In this document: positions 51,369 to 58,696 of the stretch, one piece after another
How positions within the stretch are numbered: position 1 is the first letter of the stretch
Layout: each line of letters starts with the position of its first letter
Assembly (NCBI RefSeq): GCF_014651135.1
Contig: NZ_BMWH01000012.1
Coordinates: 1-64,000 of the forward strand
Source: Streptomyces echinoruber
GTDB lineage: Bacteria > Actinomycetota > Actinomycetes > Streptomycetales > Streptomycetaceae
Length of the DNA: 64,000 nucleotides
Reading direction: 5' to 3'
Notes under the pieces: model-generated
Databases searched by the model: none
What the model was told of the DNA's origin: nothing
Seen by the model: only the letters and a program-made list of their open reading frames with translations
Translations under genes and position numbers: made by a program

Positions 51369-51388
51369 CGGACCGAGGCAGGTGCGCC

Positions 51389-51943
51389 ATGACGGCCGAC
51401 GGTGAACTCGACGAACTCGACAGGGAACTGAGGCAGGCCAAGCAACCGGTCAGCGGCGCGCTGGCCGGCCCGTACGGCCACCCCTTCCACCCGATCCTGG
51501 TCACCGTGCCCATCGGAGCGTGGGTGTCCAGCCTGGTCTTCGACATCGCCTCGCACATCGTCGACCGGCCCGGTTTCCTGGCCCGCGGATCGGCCTGGCT
51601 CCTCGCCATCGGCGTGCTGGGCGCGCTGGCGGCGGCCTGCGTCGGCTTCCTGGACCTGTTCGCCATCCCCTCCGGCACCCGGGCCTTCCGCACCGCCCTG
51701 ATCCACATGAGCCTCAACCTCGCCGTGACCGCCGCCTACGCGGCCGGCTTCGCCTGGCGGCAGAGCGCCGGCTACGCCGACGGCGGCGCCGTCCCACCGG
51801 GCCGGCTCGCCCTGTCCGCCGTCGCCCTGGCCGCCCTCGGCCTCTCCGGCTACCTGGGCGGCAAACTCGCCTACCGCTACGGCGTCCGCGTCGCCGCCGA
51901 GAGCGACCAGGCCGCGGGCTACCGCACCCGCCGACCGGCATGA
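51389..51943 (+). CDS. DUF2231 membrane protein
   Basis: A 184-residue integral membrane protein of the DUF2231 (heme/redox-associated) family. The N-terminal YGHPFHPILVTVPIGAWVSSLVFDIAS with paired histidines and the later ALIHMSLNLAVTAAYAAGFAWR are family marks; four hydrophobic helices are visible. DUF2231 proteins are often near redox or metal genes, and this one is divergent from a Cys-rich ArsR-like regulator and upstream of small membrane, DUF6153 and DUF305 genes. The histidines in HPFHP could bind heme or metal, which is inference. Confidence 0.92.
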   Translation: MTADGELDELDRELRQAKQPVSGALAGPYGHPFHPILVTVPIGAWVSSLVFDIASHIVDRPGFLARGSAWLLAIGVLGALAAACVGFLDLFAIPSGTRAFRTALIHMSLNLAVTAAYAAGFAWRQSAGYADGGAVPPGRLALSAVALAALGLSGYLGGKLAYRYGVRVAAESDQAAGYRTRRPA

Positions 51944-52141
51944 CCCGTCGGCCGGCGCAACCACTCGGCCGGCGGCCGCGGTTCCGGCCGACGGCCGCCC
52001 GGGCGCCCCGTGCGACGTCCTCCCGGTCCTCATCGGTGTCTCCCCGAGAGCCGGCGGACTCCCCGCCTCCCTCCTCCCCGCCTCCACCCCCTGCTCCCGT
52101 TCCCCGACCCCCGTACCCCCTGACCCGACCTGGAGCCCGCC

Positions 52142-52567
52142 ATGGACATCGCCGCACTCGTCGCCTGGGTGGTCACCGCCCTGGGCGGATTCGTCCTCCT
52201 CGGCCGCTGGATCACCGAAGGCGGCCTGCGTGCACAACGCACCGGGAACACCCGCTTCCCGGCCCCCCTGGTCTTCGGCCACTTCCTGCTCGCCGCGGCG
52301 GGGCTGGTGCTGTGGATCGTCTATCTCGCCGCCGACCGCGGCGCCCTGGCGTGGACGGCCTTCGGCGTGCTCGTCGCCGTCGCGCTGCTCGGCTTCGCCC
52401 TGTTCGGCCGCTGGCTCCCCGTCCGCCGGGCCGCGGCACCGGCCGGTGGGGAGACGGCACCGCCCGAGCGGGCGCTCCCCGTGCCCGTGGTCGCCGCCCA
52501 CGGCCTCGTCGCCGCGGCCACCGTGGTCCTGGTGCTGCTGGCGGCGCTGGGGGTCGGCGGCAGCTGA
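52142..52567 (+). CDS. Four-helix membrane protein
   Basis: A 141-residue protein with four predicted membrane helices (about 3-22, 43-64, 70-92, 115-138). TGNTRFPAPLVFGHFLLAAAGLVLWIVYL and PVPVVAAHGLVAAATVVLVLL keep a His in helices 2 and 4, a pattern seen in heme-binding cytochrome-like membrane proteins, though this is not proof. Conserved but uncharacterised in Streptomyces as far as I can tell. It lies between the DUF2231 and DUF6153 genes on the same strand. Confidence 0.82.
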   Translation: MDIAALVAWVVTALGGFVLLGRWITEGGLRAQRTGNTRFPAPLVFGHFLLAAAGLVLWIVYLAADRGALAWTAFGVLVAVALLGFALFGRWLPVRRAAAPAGGETAPPERALPVPVVAAHGLVAAATVVLVLLAALGVGGS

Positions 52568-52650
52568 CCGGTATCCCCACCTCGCGACCTCGCGACCTCG
52601 CGCGGAGCGGTTCGGCCCCGTCCGGCCCGCGCCGCGCCATCCGGGTCCGT

Positions 52651-53124
52651 ATGATGATCCGCATGCTCTCCGGTTTCGGCACGCACCCCCGCCCCGCGGT
52701 GGGGCGCGCCCGCTGGACGGTGCTGGTCCTGGCCGTCCTCGCCGGACTGCTCGCGATGCACGCGCTGTCGCCCGCCGGTACGCCCGCGGCGGGCACCCAC
52801 AGCGCGATGCCCCTTTCCGGGGCCGGCGCCCACAGCGCGATGCCCCCTTCCGGGACCAGCGGGCACCACGTCCCGACCGCCGCCGCGCACGGCACCGGCG
52901 CCTGCCGGCACCTCTCGGACGCGGACACCGGCGACGTCGGCATGCACCACACCGGCGGCACCTGCGCGGCCGGAGCCGTCTCCACCGGCTACGCGCCGCC
53001 CGCCCTCCCGCCCGCACCGCCCGGCACCGCCGCCCCCGACGCGGCGCACACGGTCCCGACGACCCTCTCCACCACCGGACGGGCCCCGCCCGACCTGGCC
53101 GAACTGCAGCTCCTGCGGATCTAG
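52651..53124 (+). CDS. DUF6153-family His/Met-rich exported protein
   Basis: A 157-residue protein with one N-terminal membrane segment (WTVLVLAVLAGLLAMHALSP) that is a signal anchor or signal peptide, then an extracytoplasmic region with repeated HSAMP words and many His, Met and two Cys residues (HGTGACRHLSD, MHHTGGTCAAG). DUF6153 proteins commonly precede DUF305 genes in actinomycetes, as here, and the composition suggests copper or other soft-metal binding outside the membrane. Three ATGs occur at 52651, 52654 and 52663; the start among them is uncertain. Confidence 0.85.
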   Translation: MMIRMLSGFGTHPRPAVGRARWTVLVLAVLAGLLAMHALSPAGTPAAGTHSAMPLSGAGAHSAMPPSGTSGHHVPTAAAHGTGACRHLSDADTGDVGMHHTGGTCAAGAVSTGYAPPALPPAPPGTAAPDAAHTVPTTLSTTGRAPPDLAELQLLRI

Positions 53125-53238
53125 AGGCACCCGCACGCCACCCCGCATCCGGGCGCGGCGTGCTCCGGCGTGCCCTCCATCCGACCCACCGATCCCTCCG
53201 CGCGGACCAGCGCGCACGAGGGACTTCAAGGAGCTGTC

Positions 53239-54036
53239 ATGACCTCTCGTCACTCCCGCCGCCACCGCGGCGCCGTCCTCACCGCGGCCGCGACCGTGAC
53301 CGCCGCGCTGGTCCTGGCCGGCTGCGGCGGCGCCTCCACCCCGTCGGCCCACTCCGGCCACGGCACGACCGCCATGGCCTCCTCCGGCTCGTCGGCCACC
53401 GCAGCCGCGCGGCAGGGCGGCCACAACGCCCAGGACGTCACCTTCGCGCAGGGGATGATCCCCCACCACCGGCAGGCCGTGGCCATGGCCGACCTCGCCG
53501 TCTCCCGCGCGGGATCCCAGGAGGTCAAGGACCTCGCCGCCCGCATCCGCAAGGCGCAGGACCCGGAGATCGCCACGATGTCCGGCTGGCTGAAGACTTG
53601 GGGCGAGACGGTCCCCGGGGCTTCGGCGTCCGCCATGCCGAGCATGAGCGACATGCCCGGCATGGATCACAGCGGCGGGTCGATGCCCGGCATGGATCAC
53701 AGCGGTGGGTCGATGCCCGGCATGGATCACAGCGGTGGGTCGATGCCCGGCATGGATCACAGCGGCGAGTCGATGCCCGGCATGGACCACACCGGCGGAT
53801 CGATGCCCGGCATGATGTCCGACGCCGACATGCGGCGGCTGGAGAAGCTGTCCGGCGCCGCCTTCGACACGGCGTTCCTGCAGATGATGATCCGCCACCA
53901 CGAGGGCGCCGTCGCCATGGCCCGCACCGAGCAGGCCAAGGGCGCCTACGGCCCCGCGCGCAACCTGGCCAAGTCGATCGTCGCCACGCAGTCCGCCGAG
54001 ATCACCGAGATGCGGAAGCTGCTCGGCAAGCACTGA
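53239..54036 (+). CDS. DUF305 lipoprotein with Met/His-rich repeats
   Basis: A 265-residue predicted lipoprotein: lipobox LAGC near residues 26-29 after a Sec signal. The DUF305 ferritin-like core is split in two: FAQGMIPHHRQAVAMADLAV before, and FLQMMIRHHEGAVAMARTEQAKG after, a central insert (residues about 139-192) made of five MPGMDHSGGS decapeptides. The HH-x-AVAMA helices are family hallmarks. DUF305 proteins are linked to copper handling, and the Met/His repeats look like a metal-binding brush. ATG with AAGGAG upstream. Last gene of the cluster, closed by a very strong terminator. Confidence 0.93.
   Translation: MTSRHSRRHRGAVLTAAATVTAALVLAGCGGASTPSAHSGHGTTAMASSGSSATAAARQGGHNAQDVTFAQGMIPHHRQAVAMADLAVSRAGSQEVKDLAARIRKAQDPEIATMSGWLKTWGETVPGASASAMPSMSDMPGMDHSGGSMPGMDHSGGSMPGMDHSGGSMPGMDHSGESMPGMDHTGGSMPGMMSDADMRRLEKLSGAAFDTAFLQMMIRHHEGAVAMARTEQAKGAYGPARNLAKSIVATQSAEITEMRKLLGKH
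53653..53814 (+). repeat. 30-bp coding repeat, MPGMDHSGGS units
   Basis: Five full 30-base units begin at 53653, 53683, 53713, 53743 and 53773, with a partial sixth at 53803. Units 2 and 3 are near-identical at DNA level; unit 4 has Ser-Glu-Ser and unit 5 has His-Thr variants. Confidence 0.95.
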
Positions 54037-54042
54037 CGGCCC

Positions 54043-54088
54043 GCGTTCCCCGGGGCGGTCCCGCCTCACGGACCGCCCCGGGGAACGC
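54043..54088 (+). terminator. Perfect 19-bp hairpin terminator
   Basis: GCGTTCCCCGGGGCGGTCC (54043-54061) pairs with the reverse complement at 54070-54088 around an 8-base loop. It lies 7 bases after the DUF305 stop. Confidence 0.92.
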
Positions 54089-54196
54089 CCCATCCGCATG
54101 CCCCGCACACCACCAGGTGCAGCCAACGACCCGCCCTCGTCGGGGACTTCGGGAAGAGCCCCTGAAGCCCCCTGACGAGCCGAAGGCGGCGGCGCG

Positions 54197-55399
54197 TCAG
54201 GTCTGCGGGACGTCCTTGACGAACACGATGCCGTCGCTGTGCGCCAAGTGGGCCGGGTCGAGCGGGGCGTAGCCGAACCAGGGGGACACGCGGGGCGCGG
54301 GCGGCGTGTCGCCGAGGGCGGCGGCCAGCCGCGGGGCGTCGATGACGCAGCGGTCCTCCGGGAGCGCGTACAGGAATCCTTCGACGGTGTCCGGGGGCGG
54401 GGTGTCCACTCCCCGGTGCCGGATGGTGCCGAGGGCCGTGGCCACGAAGGCGTACTCCTCGCCGAGTCGGGCGTTCACCAACGCGCCGGCGCTCCACCAC
54501 TCCACCGGCCCCTGCCACATCCGCATCGTGCTCTTGACGCGCTGGAGGTGGGAGTTGTGGGCGTGGACGAGTGCCGGGCCCCGGCCGGCGACGGCGAGGA
54601 GGTTGTGGGCCATCATCACATCCCGCAGCGCGCACAGCCGCGTCATGCGGGCCGGTGAGGTGTCGGCCATCCAGTAGTGGTAGCGCAGCAGGCCGGTGGC
54701 GGTACGCCCGTACAGGCGCGCCCGCTCCCAGTCCTCCCGCGAGGCCGCCGCGAGCAGGTGCGGGGTCTGCGCATCGAGCAGCGCCACCAGGTCGTCGGCG
54801 AGCAGCCGCAGCCGGCCGGCCTCGGCCGACCGCCCCACGGACCGGGCCGGGTCCGTCATCGCGGCGGGATCGGTCCACCGGTCGTCGGCGCCGAGCAGGC
54901 GGTCGAGCGTCTCCGCGGTGCAGGGCAGCAGGTCCGCGTCCACCCGGGCCGCGAGGTAGGCGTGGAGTGCGGTGAGGGCCTGCCGGGGGCTCGCGGCGTG
55001 GGTGATCTCCAGGGGGCCGTCGACGCCGGCGAAGCGCAGCCACTCGGAGGCGGGCCGGTCCTCGTTGTGGGCGCGCATCCAGCGCACCAGCTCGCGGTTG
55101 GCCGCGAAGGCGCCCCAGCCGTGGCTGAACCCGTGCTCCATGACCTCGTCGAGGGTGCCCGTGCCCGAGGTGACGTAGTCGTCCACGAGCAGGCCCTTCA
55201 GACAGTCGCTCTCGATCGCGATCGTCCGGTAGCCCTCCTGTTCGACGAGCTGCCGGAAGAGCTCGTTGCGCAGCTCGAGCAGCGTGTCCTCGCCGTGGGT
55301 GGGCTCGCCCAGGGCCAGCAGCCGCGGGCGGGCCGGGAACAGCCGCATGACGGCGGCGGCCTCGACGGCATGGACGGTGTCCTTGATGTCAGTAGCCAT
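54197..55399 (-). CDS. Erythromycin-esterase family protein
   Basis: A 400-residue EreA/B-superfamily hydrolase. Landmarks are RLLALGEPTHGEDTLLELRNELF with the catalytic-type His and Glu, IAIESD, EVMEHGFSHGWGAF, ALVHAHNSHLQRV and TALGTIRH. Members open macrolide lactones, but many Streptomyces homologues (also called succinoglycan or swollenin-like) have unknown substrates, so resistance is only a possibility. It is divergent from a MerR-type regulator with a double HTH, and a perfect inverted repeat lies only 3 bases upstream of its ATG. This suggests that regulator controls it directly. Confidence 0.92.
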   Translation of the reverse strand: MATDIKDTVHAVEAAAVMRLFPARPRLLALGEPTHGEDTLLELRNELFRQLVEQEGYRTIAIESDCLKGLLVDDYVTSGTGTLDEVMEHGFSHGWGAFAANRELVRWMRAHNEDRPASEWLRFAGVDGPLEITHAASPRQALTALHAYLAARVDADLLPCTAETLDRLLGADDRWTDPAAMTDPARSVGRSAEAGRLRLLADDLVALLDAQTPHLLAAASREDWERARLYGRTATGLLRYHYWMADTSPARMTRLCALRDVMMAHNLLAVAGRGPALVHAHNSHLQRVKSTMRMWQGPVEWWSAGALVNARLGEEYAFVATALGTIRHRGVDTPPPDTVEGFLYALPEDRCVIDAPRLAAALGDTPPAPRVSPWFGYAPLDPAHLAHSDGIVFVKDVPQT

Positions 55400-55402
55400 G
55401 CC

Positions 55403-55420
55403 TTCAACGCTATCGTTGAA
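55403..55420. promoter_or_regulatory. Inverted repeat between esterase and double-HTH MerR gene
   Basis: TTCAACG-CTAT-CGTTGAA, perfect 7-bp arms with a 4-bp spacer. A second dyad GGAAA-CT-TTTCC lies at 55429-55440. Together they fill the 58-base gap between the divergent starts. Confidence 0.75.
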
Positions 55421-55457
55421 CCTTCGATGGAAACTTTTCCGCGATATCGTCGCTCGT

Positions 55458-56261
55458 ATGGGGCGAAACCTTCAAAACGGTGAGCGGCTCAGGCCGGTCG
55501 ACCTGGCGCGCCGGCACGGTCTGTCCACGCAGGCGGTCAGGAACTACGAGGAGGCCGGCATCCTTCCGGCCGCCGCTCGCACACCCCACGGCTACCGCGT
55601 CTACACCCCGCTGCACGCGCAGGCCCTGCGCGCGTTCCTCGCCCTGGTGCCCGGCCACGGCCACCGGACGGCGACGTCGATCATGCGCGCCGTGAACCGG
55701 GGCGCGGTCGACGAGGCGCTCCGCCTCATCGACGACAGCCACGCCCGGCTCCTCGACGACCGCCGGACCCTCCAGGCCGTGGAGAGCGCCCTGCGCGACC
55801 TGGAGTCCGCCACGGCGCCCGAGCCCGCCACGGTGCCCGAGCCCGTCACGGCGCCCGGGCCCGCCACGGCGTCCGGGCCCGGGGCGGGCTTCGAACCGGC
55901 CGCGGCGTCCGGGCCCGGCGACACGTTCATCGGGCCGCTGGCCACCAGGCTCGGCATCCGGCCCGCGACGCTGCGCAAGTGGGAGCGCGCCGGGCTGGTG
56001 CGCCCGCGCCGCGACCCGCGGACCGGGTACCGCGTCTACGGCGCGGCCGACGTGCGGGACGCCCGGCTGGTCCATCAACTCAGGCGCGGCGGCTACCTGT
56101 TGGAGCAGATCGCCCCGCTGATCGCCCAGGTCCGGGCGGCCGGCGGGCTGGAGCCGCTGCAGGCCGCACTGAGCGACTGGCACGGCCGGCTGTCCGCCCG
56201 CGGGCGGGCGATGCTGACCGGGGCCGCGGAACTGGAGGCGTACCTCCGCGAGCGCGGATGA
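55458..56261 (+). CDS. MerR/TioE-type regulator with two HTH domains
   Basis: A 267-residue regulator with a MerR-type winged HTH at each end: LRPVDLARRHGLSTQAVRNYEEAGILPAAARTPHGYRVY (about 11-49) and FIGPLATRLGIRPATLRKWERAGLVRPRRDPRTGYRVY (about 156-193). They are joined by a helical region and a repetitive linker of Ala/Pro/Glu/Gly (ATAPEPATVPEPVTAPGPAT). TioE-family regulators from thiocoraline-type contexts share this twin layout. The C-terminal helix may be the effector region. The likely target is the divergent erythromycin-esterase gene and itself through 55403-55420. Effector unknown. Confidence 0.92.
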   Translation: MGRNLQNGERLRPVDLARRHGLSTQAVRNYEEAGILPAAARTPHGYRVYTPLHAQALRAFLALVPGHGHRTATSIMRAVNRGAVDEALRLIDDSHARLLDDRRTLQAVESALRDLESATAPEPATVPEPVTAPGPATASGPGAGFEPAAASGPGDTFIGPLATRLGIRPATLRKWERAGLVRPRRDPRTGYRVYGAADVRDARLVHQLRRGGYLLEQIAPLIAQVRAAGGLEPLQAALSDWHGRLSARGRAMLTGAAELEAYLRERG

Positions 56262-56508
56262 GACGCCGGCCGCCGGCCGAAGAGACACGTCCCGGACGGA
56301 CATGCCCGGGCACGCGACGGACGCCCCCACCCGGCGGCCGCCGTTCCCCGTCCCGGAGGTCCGCCCCGGCGTTCTTCCCGCTCACGCGGGAGGAGGCGAG
56401 GAAGGAGCGAGGAGGGAAACCGGGGAGAACGGGGGAGAGCCGAAGCGCTCCGAGCCCCGAGTCCCGAGCCGGCCGGCCGGGAGGCCGGTGGCCGGCCGGG
56501 GCGCCCGG

Positions 56509-57393
56509 TCACGCCGTCCCCTCCGTGCGCGCCTCGATGGCGCGCAGGACGGCGACCATGTCCTCGCCGCCGTGGCCCAGGCCCACTGTCTCCTCGAACA
56601 GGGCGTGGCACACGTCGAGGAGGGGGGAGGCGAGGCCGCGGGCGCGGGCGGCCTCGGCGATCAGGCGGTTGTTCTTCAGCACGTCCAGCGCGGCGGCCTG
56701 CACGGAGAAGTCGCCGGCGAGGAGCTTGGGCGCCTTCATGCGGGAGACCGGGCTGGCCATCGGGCCGGCGTCCAGGACTTCGAGGAACAGCCGCGGGTCC
56801 AGGCCCTGCCGGCCGGCGAAGTGGAACGCCTCCGTCAGCCCGGTCACCAGTGTGATCAGGAAGAGGTTCACCGACAGTTTCATCAGCAGCGCCCGCGGCG
56901 CGGGACCGCACACGAACGTCTCGTGGCACAGGGGCGCGAGCAGCGGCCGTACGGTCTGCACGGCGGCCGGCTCCCCGGCCAGCAGGGCGACCAGCCGCCC
57001 GTTCTCCGCCGGGACGCGGGAGCCGGAGACCGGTGCCTCGACGTACCGGCCGCCCGCCGCGCGGACGTCCGCCTCCAGCTCCCGGGAGTGGGCGGGGGAG
57101 GTGGTACCCATGTGGACGACGATCCGGCCGCCGACCCGGGCGGCGAAGGCCGGGGTGCCGCGGCCGAGGACCGTGTCCACCGCCCGCTCGTCCGCGAGCA
57201 TCAGGAAGACGGCCTCCGCCCGGGCGAACACCTCGTCGGGGTGCCGCGCGACCTCGGCACCGGCCGCGCGGAGCGGGGCGGTGCGCCCGGGCGTGCGGTT
57301 CCAGACCACCAGCGGGGTGCCGGCCCGCGCGAGCCGGAGGGCCATGGGCTGCCCCATGACGCCGAGACCGATGAAGCCGTACACGATGCGCAC
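56509..57393 (-). CDS. NAD(P)-dependent beta-hydroxyacid dehydrogenase-type oxidoreductase
   Basis: A 294-residue 3-hydroxyisobutyrate dehydrogenase-family protein. The N-terminal NAD(P) motif is FIGLGVMGQPMALRLARAG, the phosphate/cofactor region VVWNRTPGR, the substrate loop EAPVSGSRVPAENGRL, and the catalytic Lys lies in ALLMKLSVNLFLIT. The C-terminal helical domain is typical. Homologues reduce or oxidise short hydroxyacids or act as imine reductases; the Lys position argues for the dehydrogenase type, without naming the substrate. Divergent from the TetR gene and controlled by two copies of its operator in the 127-base gap. Confidence 0.93.
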   Translation of the reverse strand: MRIVYGFIGLGVMGQPMALRLARAGTPLVVWNRTPGRTAPLRAAGAEVARHPDEVFARAEAVFLMLADERAVDTVLGRGTPAFAARVGGRIVVHMGTTSPAHSRELEADVRAAGGRYVEAPVSGSRVPAENGRLVALLAGEPAAVQTVRPLLAPLCHETFVCGPAPRALLMKLSVNLFLITLVTGLTEAFHFAGRQGLDPRLFLEVLDAGPMASPVSRMKAPKLLAGDFSVQAAALDVLKNNRLIAEAARARGLASPLLDVCHALFEETVGLGHGGEDMVAVLRAIEARTEGTA

Positions 57394-57418
57394 CGTCCGT
57401 CCGGAGCCCGCAGCCGGT

Positions 57419-57434
57419 TATGACGGCGGTCATA
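57419..57434. promoter_or_regulatory. TetR operator 1
   Basis: TATGAC-GGCG-GTCATA, perfect 6-bp arms. On the minus strand it overlaps a TACTAT -10-like box of the dehydrogenase gene. Confidence 0.8.
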
Positions 57435-57453
57435 GTAGCGGCGGGGCGGGCGT

Positions 57454-57469
57454 CATGACAGCCGTCATG
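57454..57469. promoter_or_regulatory. TetR operator 2
   Basis: CATGAC-AGCC-GTCATG, perfect 6-bp arms, 35 bases centre-to-centre from operator 1. It overlaps the CTGTCA -35-like box, 18 bases from TACTAT. Confidence 0.78.
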
Positions 57470-57520
57470 GGGCGGGGCGGTGGTTAGGGTGGGCGAGAAC
57501 ACGGTGCGGGGAGGTGCGCG

Positions 57521-58114
57521 ATGGCGGGGTCCCGGCGGGGGCCGCGGGAGCGGATGGTGTTCAGCGCGGCCCAGTTGATCCGGCGCGACGGGGTCGGCGC
57601 GACGGGCATGCGTGACGTCGCCGCCCACGCCGAGGCGCCGCGCGGCTCGCTCCAGCACTACTTCCCGGGCGGCAAGGAGCAGCTCGTCAACGAGGCGGTG
57701 GCCTGGGCCGGCCGGTACGCCGCCCGGCGCGTCGCCCGCTTCCTGGCGGGCATGGCCGAGCCCACGCCGAGCGGGCTGTTCGCCGCGATGGTGCGGCAGT
57801 GGACCGAGGAGTACGAGACGGCCGGGCACCTCTCCGGCTGCCCGGTGGCCGCGGCCACCGTCGACTGCGCCTCCTCGGCCGCCTCCACCAGACAGGCGGC
57901 CGCCACGGCGTTCGCGACCTGGGCCCGGCCCGTGGCCGAGGCCCTGACCGGCATGGGGGTCCCCGCCGACCGGGCCGGGTCCCTCGCCACCCTCATGATC
58001 AGTGCCCTGGAGGGCGCCCTGATCATCGCCCGCGCGGAAGCGGACCCGCGGGCCCTGACCACCGTCGTCCGGGAACTCGGCCCGCTGCTGGACGCGGCGG
58101 TGCGGAAGGACTGA
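57521..58114 (+). CDS. TetR-family regulator (LmrA/YxaF-like)
   Basis: A 197-residue TetR-type repressor. N-terminal HTH: FSAAQLIRRDGVGATGMRDVAAHAEAPRGSLQHYFPGGKEQLVNEA. The TetR_C region (GHLSGCPVAAATVDCASSAASTRQAAATAFATWARPVAEAL) is typical of the LmrA/YxaF branch that senses small aromatic or antibiotic molecules. Divergent from a dehydrogenase; two matching operators lie between them, and a third identical-type operator sits at the promoter of the 58660 gene, giving a local regulon of three genes. The ATG is the only good start. Ligand unknown. Confidence 0.93.
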   Translation: MAGSRRGPRERMVFSAAQLIRRDGVGATGMRDVAAHAEAPRGSLQHYFPGGKEQLVNEAVAWAGRYAARRVARFLAGMAEPTPSGLFAAMVRQWTEEYETAGHLSGCPVAAATVDCASSAASTRQAAATAFATWARPVAEALTGMGVPADRAGSLATLMISALEGALIIARAEADPRALTTVVRELGPLLDAAVRKD

Positions 58115-58148
58115 GCGGCGGCACCGCCCCTCAGACCCCCACAGACCC

Positions 58149-58181
58149 CCACAGACCGGCCTCGGACCGGCCTCAGACCGG
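58149..58181. repeat. 11-bp tandem triplication over a stop codon
   Basis: CCACAGACCGG, CCTCGGACCGG and CCTCAGACCGG in direct succession. The third copy contains the stop codon (58173-58175) of the minus-strand gene. A separate ACAGACCCCC decamer pair lies just left. Confidence 0.85.
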
Positions 58182-58505
58182 GTGACCCCGCCCCGCGAGC
58201 CAGCGGTGGACGGCCTCCTTGTCCGCCGGGGTGATGCGGGCGGGGCCCCGGACGTCCGGCCCCTCGTCCTCGTTGAACCCGGTGTCCGTGACCCGCGCGG
58301 TGACCCAGTGGGCAAGATCCTGCGCCGACGAGGCCGGCAGCTCCCCCTTCTCCCAGCCGGCGCGGGCCGCGCGGGCCGCCTCGGCGTCGTGGCGTTCCGT
58401 CTCCTCCAGCCAGACGGGTACGAGCCGTTCGACGACCTGCTCGTCCTGCTTGTCCTGCTCGCCCCGCGAAGAGGTTTTGTGCTGCGGGTGGTGCTGTGCG
58501 GTCAT
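58173..58505 (-). CDS. Small hydrophilic hypothetical protein
   Basis: A 110-residue protein with a disordered Gln/His/Lys/Glu N-terminus (HHPQHKTSSRGEQDKQDEQ) and a helical, acidic C-terminal part: LVPVWLEETERHDAEAARAARAGWEKGELP, DLAHWVTARVTDTGFNEDEG and EAVHRWLAGRGHPV. No family recognised. High third-position GC supports coding. It lies between the TetR gene (convergent) and the SCO6745-like gene on the same strand. Its stop codon is inside a three-copy 11-bp repeat. Confidence 0.72.
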   Translation of the reverse strand: MTAQHHPQHKTSSRGEQDKQDEQVVERLVPVWLEETERHDAEAARAARAGWEKGELPASSAQDLAHWVTARVTDTGFNEDEGPDVRGPARITPADKEAVHRWLAGRGHPV

Positions 58506-58576
58506 GCCGGACGAGTCACCGTGAACGGCGCGCCGATGCCCCGCGGCCGGCGTCCACCCACCCGGTCGGCGCGGTG

Positions 58577-58696
58577 CTCACCCCCGCCCGGCGGGCCGCC
58601 GGGAGACGTCCCAGGCGCTCACTCCCGCCCGGCGGGCCGTCGGGAGGCGTCCCAGGCGCTCACTCCTGCCCGGCGGGCCGCCGGGAGGCGTTCCAC
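58577..58696. repeat. 41-bp tandem repeat duplicating a gene end
   Basis: Copies begin at 58577, 58618 and 58659, exact 41-base period; the third is cut off at about 58696. The copy at 58659 holds the stop codon and last codons of the 58660 gene; the copies beyond it would still encode ASRRPAG-like residues and a stop in the matching frame. Confidence 0.92.
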
